The position numbers were made by a program, and so were the translations under genes. The notes beneath the pieces are model-generated. The model worked only from the letters and a program-made list of their open reading frames with translations. It did not search any database and was not told the origin of the DNA. This document shows positions 1 through 5,490 of a stretch of DNA of 5,490 nucleotides, piece after piece (the stretch's first letter is position 1; the number at the start of each line of letters is the position of its first letter). The DNA lies in contig DAOTWZ010000054.1 in the NCBI GenBank assembly GCA_034435615.1, positions 1 through 5,490 of the forward strand, in the 5' to 3' direction. The stretch comes from H17-190 sp034435615. GTDB lineage: Bacteria; Chloroflexota; Dehalococcoidia; SM23-28-2; HRBIN24.

Positions 1-1388
<1,388 letters not shown>

Positions 1389-1396
1389 CGCTCTCG

Positions 1397-1403
1397 CCTC
1401 CTC
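1397..1403 (-). promoter_or_regulatory. dnaK ribosome binding site
   Basis: On the minus strand GAGGAGG lies 8 nt before the dnaK ATG, in the 18-bp gap after the grpE stop. It is the strongest Shine-Dalgarno of the three heat-shock genes. This fits DnaK being needed in larger amounts than HrcA or GrpE from one transcript (inference). Confidence 0.85.
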
Positions 1404-1406
1404 ACG

Positions 1407-1967
1407 CTATCCGTTGGACTGGGACTCCTGCTGTGACGCCTGGCCCTCCTCCGCCGCCGGCTTTCCCTTGCCCACGATGACGAGGGCCGGCCGCAGGACG
1501 CAGTCGTGCAGGGTGTAGCCCTTCTGGGCCACCGCCAGCACCTTCCCCTCCTCCCCCTCGGCGAAGTGGATGGCCTCGTGGAGGCGGGGGTCGAAGCTCT
1601 GGCCCTCGGCGGGGATCTCCCGCACGCCGGCGCTCTCCAGCACCGCCTGCAGCTTGCGGGCGATGAGGCGTATGCCGTCGAACCAGGTGAGGCCGGCCAG
1701 GCGGGCGTCCAGGCTGCCCAGGGCCCGCTCCAGGTCGTCCAGGACGGGCAGGATGTTGATGATGAGGGAGGCGTTGGCGTAACGCTTCATCTCCTCCCGT
1801 TCCTGCTCCGCCCGCCGCTTGTAGTTGGCCAGGTCAGCCTCGGCGCGGCGCCAGTTGTTCAGGTAGCGCTCTGCCTCGGCCCGCGCCTCTTCCAGGCGGG
1901 AGCGTAGCTCCTCGGCCCGTTCGTCGGTGGCTGCCGGGTCCGAAGCGGCACGCTGCTCCTCCGTCAC
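1407..1967 (-). CDS. grpE: Nucleotide exchange factor GrpE
   Basis: Co-chaperone that acts as a dimer to release ADP from DnaK and reset it for substrate release. It has 186 residues, normal for the family. The N-terminal half is a charged, helix-forming region (about 15-65, rich in E, R and A) ending in NYKRRAEQEREEMKRYAN, the long coiled-coil helix. Then come LPVLDDLERAL (73-83) and FDGIRLIARKLQAVLESAGV (96-115). The C-terminal beta domain has the family signatures FDPRLHEAIHF (125-135) and VLAVAQKGYTLHDCVLRPALV (143-163). Cys156 replaces the Arg common in HDRVLRPA. The Q/E/S-rich tail (172-186) looks disordered. The start is GTG at 1965-1967, 6 nt after the hrcA stop, with a GGGGG tract 9 nt upstream as ribosome site; no ATG lies before residue 60, inside the conserved helix. 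The tight spacing implies co-transcription and probably translational coupling with hrcA. Confidence 0.97.
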   Translation of the reverse strand: MTEEQRAASDPAATDERAEELRSRLEEARAEAERYLNNWRRAEADLANYKRRAEQEREEMKRYANASLIINILPVLDDLERALGSLDARLAGLTWFDGIRLIARKLQAVLESAGVREIPAEGQSFDPRLHEAIHFAEGEEGKVLAVAQKGYTLHDCVLRPALVIVGKGKPAAEEGQASQQESQSNG

Positions 1968-1973
1968 AGCTAT

Positions 1974-2990
1974 CTACCCCCAGAATATGCTCATCAGTTC
2001 GTCCAGAAGGGAGGCCACATAGCGCACCATCCCCACCGCCTGGCCGTAGCGGAGCCGGGTGGGCCCCAGCACCGCCACCTCCCCCTGGGGGCCCTCAGGC
2101 CCGCCGTAGCTGGCCACCACCAGGCTGAAGGCGTGCAGGGTGGCCTCCGGGTGCTCGCTGCCGATTATGATGCGCACGCTGCCCCGCGGCGGCCCCGGGA
2201 AGGGGAGGAGGCGGCCCACGCGGTGCCCCTCCAGGTAGTCCAGGAGAGGCAGCAGGCGGTCCCGCTCGGCGAACTCGGGCTGGCGCACCAGGTCCCCTAT
2301 CCCCTCCAGGGCGGCCGGCTCGCTCTCCGCCAGGTCCTCCCTCTCCATGAGGGAGGCGACGGCCTCCATGACCTCCTGCTCCACCCGGCCCAGCGCCGCC
2401 AGGCGACGGCGGATCATGGGGGCGGTCATGCCGGCGAAGCGGCGGCAGAGGGCGTGGGCCATCTCTGAGAGCCGCTCCTGGTCCAGCCCCTGGGAGAGGG
2501 AGAGGATGCGCTGCCGCACCCGCGCCTGCTGGAGGATCACCACCAGCAGCACCAGCGTCTCCTGCAGGCGGACGATCTCCAGCCAGCGCAGTTGGGACCG
2601 CGGCTGGCGGGGGGCCGTCACCAGGGCGACGCTGTGCAGGTGGTGGGCCACCACCGCCGCTGCCAGGTGGGTCCAGTCCTCCAGCCGCTGCGACACCTGG
2701 TGGAACTGGTGGCGGATCATGCGCTGCGTCTCCCCCGTGGGGGCCACCTCCTGCATGAGCTGCTCCACGTAGTAGCGGTAGCCCTTGTCAGAGGGCACCC
2801 GCCCGGCGGAGGTGTGGGGCTGGCAGAGGTAGCCCTCATCCTCCAGCCGCATCATCTCGTTGCGGATGGTGGCCGGGGAGACGGCCAGCCGGTGCTTCCG
2901 GGCCACGGTCCGGGAGGCCACCGGCTGGGCGCTGTCCACGTACTCCTCCACCACACAGCGCAGTATGGCAGCGCGGCGCGGCGTCAGCAT
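1974..2990 (-). CDS. hrcA: Heat-inducible transcription repressor HrcA
   Basis: Dimeric repressor that binds CIRCE operators of chaperone operons; in studied species its folding depends on GroEL/ES, which links repression to chaperone load. From the ATG at 2988-2990 it is 338 residues, the usual size. The N-terminal winged helix-turn-helix has MLTPRRAAIL (1-10), SAQPVASRTVA (20-30), recognition helix SPATIRNEMMRLEDEGYL (38-55) and GRVPSDKGYRYYVEQLM (63-79). The C-terminal part has the family's GSEHPE (277-282) and VLGPTRLRYGQAVGMVRYVA (306-325). Start choice: GAGAGG at 3000-3005 is 9 nt from this ATG but only 3 nt from an in-frame ATG at 2994-2996, and HrcA proteins commonly begin ML(T/S). 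A longer frame from GTG at 3015-3017 would begin inside the CIRCE operator and is unlikely. It is first in the operon, followed 6 nt later by grpE, and autoregulated through CIRCE. Confidence 0.96.
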   Translation of the reverse strand: MLTPRRAAILRCVVEEYVDSAQPVASRTVARKHRLAVSPATIRNEMMRLEDEGYLCQPHTSAGRVPSDKGYRYYVEQLMQEVAPTGETQRMIRHQFHQVSQRLEDWTHLAAAVVAHHLHSVALVTAPRQPRSQLRWLEIVRLQETLVLLVVILQQARVRQRILSLSQGLDQERLSEMAHALCRRFAGMTAPMIRRRLAALGRVEQEVMEAVASLMEREDLAESEPAALEGIGDLVRQPEFAERDRLLPLLDYLEGHRVGRLLPFPGPPRGSVRIIIGSEHPEATLHAFSLVVASYGGPEGPQGEVAVLGPTRLRYGQAVGMVRYVASLLDELMSIFWG

Positions 2991-2999
2991 GGCCATCCG

Positions 3000-3005
3000 C
3001 CTCTC
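3000..3005 (-). promoter_or_regulatory. hrcA ribosome binding site that decides the start
   Basis: GAGAGG on the minus strand is 9 nt before the ATG at 2990 and only 3 nt before the ATG at 2996. The spacing favours the 2990 start. The site lies between CIRCE and the gene. Confidence 0.6.
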
Positions 3006-3010
3006 GGTCT

Positions 3011-3037
3011 TTAGCACTCTCGAAGGGAGAGTGCTAA
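3011..3037. promoter_or_regulatory. CIRCE operator (HrcA binding site)
   Basis: Perfect match to the CIRCE consensus: TTAGCACTC (3011-3019), a 9-nt spacer (3020-3028), then GAGTGCTAA (3029-3037). Two more base pairs inside the spacer extend each arm to 11 nt (TTAGCACTCTC / GAGAGTGCTAA), leaving a 5-nt loop. It sits just downstream of the predicted minus-strand transcription start and about 20 bp before hrcA, the classical position for HrcA repression of its own operon. In the transcript the inverted repeat would fold into a 5' UTR hairpin. Confidence 0.98.
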
Positions 3038-3046
3038 TCCACTGTC

Positions 3047-3076
3047 ACTTTAACATTTCGACAGCCGGCCAGTCAA
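3047..3076 (-). promoter_or_regulatory. Predicted hrcA-grpE-dnaK promoter
   Basis: Read on the minus strand, -35 TTGACT (3071-3076, 5/6 to consensus), 18-bp spacer, -10 TAAAGT (3047-3052, 4/6). Transcription would begin near 3040, directly before CIRCE, so bound HrcA would block initiation or early elongation. It is a vegetative sigma70-type promoter, as expected for CIRCE-controlled operons. The -10 register could shift by one base (TTAAAG at 17-bp spacing). Confidence 0.65.
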
Positions 3077-3088
3077 GGCGAGGGGGCC

Positions 3089-3117
3089 TTGTCAGAGGGG
3101 GCCGGGCAGTATATCCT
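3089..3117 (+). promoter_or_regulatory. Predicted rho promoter
   Basis: -35 TTGTCA (3089-3094, 5/6), 17-bp spacer, -10 TATCCT (3112-3117, 4/6). A start near 3124 gives a leader of about 70 nt before rho. It is divergent from the hrcA promoter: the -35 boxes are separated by 12 bp. Confidence 0.55.
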
Positions 3118-3143
3118 ATGAGCGGACCCCTGGGCCGTGAGCC

Positions 3144-3158
3144 CCTCTCCCCAAGAGG
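3144..3158 (+). other. Small hairpin in the rho 5' leader
   Basis: CCTCT (3144-3148) and AGAGG (3154-3158) can pair around a 5-nt loop, CCCCA. It lies 36 nt before the rho start codon. The 5-bp stem is short and could be chance in GC-rich DNA. It is noted because rho is autoregulated in its leader in E. coli. Confidence 0.2.
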
Positions 3159-3194
3159 ACCACCCCAGTCGACGAATAGGCGAGGTCATCATCG

Positions 3195-4484
3195 ATGAGC
3201 ATAGCGGAGCTCGAGAGCAAGACGCGTGAAGAGCTGCTGGAGGAGGCACGCTCCCTGGGCCTCACCGGCGTCACCGCCCTGCGCAAGCAGGACCTGGTCC
3301 TGCGCATCCTCCAGGCGCGGGCCGAAAGAGAGGGCAACTACTTCGCCGGGGGGATCCTGGAGATCACCAGCGAGGGCTACGGCTTTCTGCGCACCAACGG
3401 CTACAAGCCCAGCCCCAGCGACGTCTACGTCTCCCAGACCCAGATCCGTCGCTTCGGCCTGCGCACCGGGGACTACGTCATGGGGCAGGTGCGCCCCCCC
3501 AAGGAATCGGAGAAGTACTACGGGCTGCTGCGGGTGGAGGCCACCAACGGCATGGACCCGGAGGCGGCCAAGGGCCGCCCCACCTTCGACCAACTGACCC
3601 CCACCTTCCCGGACGAGCGCATAGACCTGGAGGCGGGCGATCCCAACCCCACCACCCGCCTCATCAACCTGGTGGCGCCGGTGGGGCGCGGCCAGCGGGG
3701 GCTGGTGGTCTCCCCGCCCAAGGGGGGCAAGACCGTCCTCCTGCAACACATCGCCAAGGCCGTCCTCAACCGCTACGACGACATCCACGTCATGGTCCTC
3801 CTGGTGGGAGAGCGGCCGGAGGAGGTCACCGACTGGCGGCGCAGCGTCCAGGGGGCAGAGGTCATCGCCGCCACCTTCGACGACCCGGAGGACGTCCAGA
3901 CGCGGGTGGCGGAGCTGGCGGTGGAGCGGGCCAAGCGGCTGGTGGAGGTGGGCCGGCACATCGTCATCCTGCTGGATGGCATAACCCGCCTCACCCGCGC
4001 CTACAACATCTCCCTTCCCCCCAGCGGCCGCACCCTCTCCGGCGGCCTCGATCCGGTGGCCCTGCACCCTCCCAAGCGGCTCTTCGGTACCGCCCGCAAC
4101 ACCGAGGAGGGCGGCTCCCTCACCATCATCGCCACCTGCCTCATCGACACCGGCAGCCGCATGGACGAGGTGATATTCGAGGAGTTCAAGGGCACCGGCA
4201 ACTGGGAGCTGTGGCTGGACCGCCGCCTGGCGGAGCGCCGCTTCTTCCCCGCCATCGACATCTTCAAGAGCGGCACCCGCCGCGAGGAGCTGATGCTGGA
4301 CGAAAAGACCTACCAGCGCATCACCCTCTTCCGGCGGGCCCTCGCCCGCATGGCCGAAGACCTGGCCGCCGAGGCCCCCTACGCCGGGGACGCCTCCATC
4401 CGCGTCACCGAGCGGGTGCTGGAGCAGCTCAAGAAGACCAAGAGCAACGAGCAGTTCCTCAGCCAGATAGAACTCGTCCTCTGA
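3195..4484 (+). CDS. rho: Transcription termination factor Rho
   Basis: Hexameric RNA-dependent ATPase/helicase that loads on unstructured C-rich RNA and ends transcription. At 429 residues it is close to E. coli Rho (419) and lacks the long N-terminal insertions of actinobacterial Rho. Order: N-terminal helical domain with LRKQDLVLRIL (29-39); cold-shock-like RNA-binding domain with RNP1 EGYGFLR (60-66) and RNP2 DVYVS (76-80); PVGRGQRGLVV (162-172); Walker A PPKGGKT (174-180); GERPEEV (205-211) with catalytic Glu206; Walker B VILLDG (257-262); Q-loop SLPPSGRTLSGG (273-284); R-loop DTGSR (318-322); EEFKGTGN (329-336); arginine finger in SGTR (Arg362). Substitutions against E. coli: D210 is Gly205, M219 is Trp214, S266 is Gly262, and K283 and K326 are Arg279 and Arg322. 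ATG at 3195, with GAGGT (3182-3186) 8 nt upstream. No partner gene; transcribed away from the heat-shock operon. Confidence 0.98.
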   Translation: MSIAELESKTREELLEEARSLGLTGVTALRKQDLVLRILQARAEREGNYFAGGILEITSEGYGFLRTNGYKPSPSDVYVSQTQIRRFGLRTGDYVMGQVRPPKESEKYYGLLRVEATNGMDPEAAKGRPTFDQLTPTFPDERIDLEAGDPNPTTRLINLVAPVGRGQRGLVVSPPKGGKTVLLQHIAKAVLNRYDDIHVMVLLVGERPEEVTDWRRSVQGAEVIAATFDDPEDVQTRVAELAVERAKRLVEVGRHIVILLDGITRLTRAYNISLPPSGRTLSGGLDPVALHPPKRLFGTARNTEEGGSLTIIATCLIDTGSRMDEVIFEEFKGTGNWELWLDRRLAERRFFPAIDIFKSGTRREELMLDEKTYQRITLFRRALARMAEDLAAEAPYAGDASIRVTERVLEQLKKTKSNEQFLSQIELVL

Positions 4485-4567
4485 GACCACCCCCCTCCTG
4501 GCCAAGCGGGCCGCCAAGGGGCCCCGCCACACCCGGTCGTCCCATAACCGGTCAATTTGTGAAGGGG
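4485..4567 (+). other. rho 3' spacer with no intrinsic terminator visible
   Basis: The stretch after the rho stop is C-rich. It holds overlapping GGCC-based pairings (about 4500-4525) but no hairpin followed by a T-run, so I see no intrinsic terminator. CCGGTC occurs twice, at 4533-4538 and 4548-4553, 15 nt apart and just upstream of the next promoter; this is too short to call an operator. Either rho transcription ends by Rho itself or it reads through into the LysM gene. Confidence 0.4.
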
Positions 4568-4596
4568 TTGACAAACGCCACCCCGCCGGCAATAAT
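4568..4596 (+). promoter_or_regulatory. Near-consensus sigma70-type promoter before the LysM gene
   Basis: -35 TTGACA (4568-4573, 6/6), 17-bp spacer, -10 AATAAT (4591-4596, 5/6). It is the best promoter match in the window and lies in a locally AT-richer patch of otherwise GC-rich DNA. The predicted start is near 4603, giving a leader of roughly 95 to 220 nt depending on which start codon the LysM gene uses. Confidence 0.75.
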
Positions 4597-4605
4597 GGGC
4601 AACAG

Positions 4606-4617
4606 TTTTTGCAAAAA
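4606..4617. repeat. 12-bp palindrome at the predicted transcription start
   Basis: TTTTTGCAAAAA is a perfect 12-bp palindrome covering about +4 to +15 of the predicted transcript. AT-rich runs are rare in this window. It could be an operator half-site pair or only a promoter-proximal AT stretch. It is not a terminator, because there is no GC stem before the T-run. Confidence 0.4.
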
Positions 4618-4654
4618 GACCGGGCCCTGCCGGCGCGAAGGGAGGCAGACAGGG

Positions 4655-4817
4655 GGGAGGTGCGGAAGTCGCTGGGGCCGCCGTAGCGGAGGCCAGCCAT
4701 TCGTCGCGACCGAAGCTTTCGGAGGGCCACCAGCCGAAGAGAGGTATCGGAGGGGAGAGGGGGAGCGGACAGGAGAGGGGCGTACCCTCACCGACACCGC
4801 TATCTCCTGCACCTCCT
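4655..4817 (+). ncRNA. Candidate structured leader RNA / possible riboswitch
   Basis: A long-range helix can form between 4655-4665 (GGGAGGTGCGG) and 4807-4817 (CTGCACCTCCT): 11 bp including two G-U pairs. It encloses four local hairpins: 4671-4697 (GCTGG/CCAGC plus CCGC-CGTA-GCGG), 4710-4722 (CCGAA/TTCGG), 4734-4750 (CCGA/TCGG) and 4775-4789 (GAGGG/CCCTC). The 3' strand contains CACCTCCT, identical to the 16S anti-Shine-Dalgarno sequence, so it can also mask ribosome sites. The tail AGGGGCGTACC...CACCGACACCGCTATCTCC loosely resembles the 3' part of ydaO (c-di-AMP) riboswitches, which often precede cell-wall genes. However, the conserved GGGGU-AAUC and GGAGGAACC cores are not clearly present. 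The same bases may instead encode the N-terminus of the LysM protein. This is a hypothesis from hand folding only. Confidence 0.28.
4710..4754 (+). repeat. Two tandem hairpin units with shared arms
   Basis: CCGAAG-N3-TCGGAGGG at 4710-4726 and CCGAAG-N7-TCGGAGGG at 4734-4754. The arms and the trailing AGGG are identical while the loops differ in length and sequence, and 7 nt separate the units. Each folds into a 4-5 bp stem followed by a purine-rich, Shine-Dalgarno-like AGGG. Confidence 0.45.
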
Positions 4818-4821
4818 AATC

Positions 4822-5490
4822 TTGGTGGCAGCCGCCGTGGCCGCCGTCCTGGGGATAGGCCACGGGCGGTTCATAGGCTCCACCCCCAGGACGGACAGCA
4901 AGGCTGTCAAGCTCCAGCTCACCGCCCAGTACGAGCCGGCCTACCTGAAGGTACCCATCATCGCCCGCACCGCAGACTCCCGCGCCAAGAGCCCGCCCCA
5001 GGAGACCGTCTCCACCCAGGAGCAGGCCCCGGCCCCTCCGCCGGCGCCGGAGCCCCCACCGCCTCCACCGCCCCCACCGCCGCCCCCCAAGCCCCTCTTC
5101 TACACCCACACCATCCAGCCGGGGGACACGGTGACCAAGATCGCCCAGCAGTACGGCGTCTCCATCAACACCATCATCTGGAACAACCCGGAGGTGACCG
5201 AGGACCCGGACATGCTCATCGTGGGGAAGCAGCTCGTCGTCCCCAGCGCCGACGGCATCCTGCACCGGGTGAAGCTGGGGGAGACTCTGAGCGAGATCGC
5301 CGCCTTCTACAAGATCAGCGTCCAAGCCATCATCGACTTCGCCCCCAACGGCATCTCCTCTCCTGACATGATCCGCGAGGGGATGCAGATCCTGTTGCCG
5401 GGTGCCGAGCCGCCGCCCCCTCCGCCTCCACCGCCGCCACCACCACCTCCCCCGCCACCTCCGCCGCCGCCACCCGCCCCGGCGCCGGCG
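4822..5490 (+). CDS. LysM-domain cell-envelope protein with poly-proline linkers, 3' end cut; start uncertain
   Basis: Likely exported peptidoglycan-binding protein. The frame is open from 4687 to the window end; coordinates use the first TTG, the most upstream conventional start. Numbering from it: a hydrophobic run to about 14, a polar linker, 12 consecutive prolines (78-89), LysM 1 (about 93-141: YTHTIQPGDTVTKIAQQYGV ... GKQLVVP), LysM 2 (about 147-193: LHRVKLGETLSEIAAFYKIS ... EGMQILLP), then 22 prolines (197-218) and an Ala-Pro stretch. Upstream in frame, 4801-4860 reads YLLHLLILVAAAVAAVLGIG, a full membrane segment preceded by basic residues. The true protein therefore probably starts earlier, yet no ATG, GTG or TTG exists between the TAG at 4684-4686 and 4822. 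ATT at 4699-4701, with GGAGG 6 nt upstream, is a candidate. A catalytic domain such as an M23 peptidase may follow beyond the edge (inference from similar architectures). Confidence 0.8.
   Translation, partial: MVAAAVAAVLGIGHGRFIGSTPRTDSKAVKLQLTAQYEPAYLKVPIIARTADSRAKSPPQETVSTQEQAPAPPPAPEPPPPPPPPPPPPKPLFYTHTIQPGDTVTKIAQQYGVSINTIIWNNPEVTEDPDMLIVGKQLVVPSADGILHRVKLGETLSEIAAFYKISVQAIIDFAPNGISSPDMIREGMQILLPGAEPPPPPPPPPPPPPPPPPPPPPPAPAPA
5053..5088 (+). repeat. Poly-proline tract 1 (12 Pro codons)
   Basis: Twelve consecutive proline codons between the membrane-proximal linker and LysM 1, preceded by a Pro/Ala segment. All four proline codons are mixed, so this is not a simple DNA microsatellite. 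It probably forms a stiff polyproline-II spacer holding LysM 1 away from the membrane. Confidence 0.85.
5410..5475 (+). repeat. Poly-proline tract 2 (22 Pro codons)
   Basis: Twenty-two consecutive proline codons after LysM 2 (9 CCG, 6 CCA, 4 CCT, 3 CCC), followed by an Ala-Pro stretch cut by the window edge. The mixed codons point to selection on the protein. Translation of such a run should need elongation factor P. Confidence 0.88.

Noticed and set aside
3015..3017. GTG as hrcA start
   Set aside because: It lies within the CIRCE arm, lacks a ribosome site, and adds residues not expected in the family.
4606..4617. T-run as a rho terminator
   Set aside because: There is no stable GC hairpin directly before TTTTT, and the T-run lies downstream of a promoter rather than at the end of rho.
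3189..4730. 513-residue minus-strand open frame opposite rho
   Set aside because: Rho is unmistakable on the plus strand; the antisense frame has no recognisable domain and is rich in G, D, V, H and L as shadow frames are.
4552..4812. 86-residue minus-strand open frame in the rho-LysM spacer
   Set aside because: No family resemblance; it runs opposite a strong plus-strand promoter and leader.
4211..4819. Plus-strand open frame from within rho through the spacer to 4819
   Set aside because: The first half is rho out of frame. The rest crosses the promoter and leader without a plausible start: the only ATG, at 4595, overlaps the -10 box.
4816..5325. 169-residue minus-strand open frame opposite the LysM gene
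   Set aside because: Gly/Arg-rich antisense of the LysM and poly-proline coding sequence.
5410..5475. CCN repeats as a microsatellite or CRISPR-like array
   Set aside because: There is no fixed repeat unit or spacer; third positions vary freely, as expected for a coding poly-proline run.

Overview
This GC-rich bacterial window holds two back-to-back conserved modules and the start of a third gene. On the minus strand lies a class I heat-shock operon in the order hrcA-grpE-dnaK, with dnaK running off the left edge. On the plus strand lies rho, followed by the 5' part of a secreted or membrane-anchored LysM protein that runs off the right edge. The DnaK nucleotide-binding domain carries the segment near residues 80-103 that Gram-positive (Firmicutes/Actinobacteria) DnaKs typically lack. 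Heat-shock control is nevertheless HrcA/CIRCE, there is a single compact Rho, and a LysM protein has poly-proline linkers. Together with frequent ATA and AGG codons in a GC-rich background, this best fits a Chloroflexota-like lineage (perhaps Dehalococcoidia). That assignment is an inference, not a demonstration.

Layout: dnaK (1-1388, minus, 3' end missing), grpE (1407-1967, minus), hrcA (1974-2990, minus), a perfect CIRCE operator (3011-3037), a minus-strand promoter (3047-3076), a divergent plus-strand promoter (3089-3117), rho (3195-4484, plus), a 3' spacer without an intrinsic terminator, a near-consensus sigma70-type promoter (4568-4596), a hairpin-rich leader of about 200 bases, and a LysM gene open to the window end.

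Function: HrcA should bind CIRCE just downstream of its own transcription start and hold down the chaperone operon. GrpE is the nucleotide exchange factor for DnaK. dnaJ probably follows dnaK outside the window. Rho is transcribed away from the operon; the two predicted -35 boxes are only 12 bp apart. The LysM protein should bind peptidoglycan outside the membrane.

Most of the window is ordinary housekeeping sequence. Three places deserve a second look. First, Rho carries natural substitutions at three positions of the bicyclomycin/ATPase pocket. Second, the leader before the LysM gene looks like a structured RNA, with some resemblance to the c-di-AMP (ydaO) riboswitch. Third, the LysM gene has no ATG/GTG/TTG start upstream of its apparent membrane segment, which leaves an AUU start, a sequence error or a shorter protein as options.
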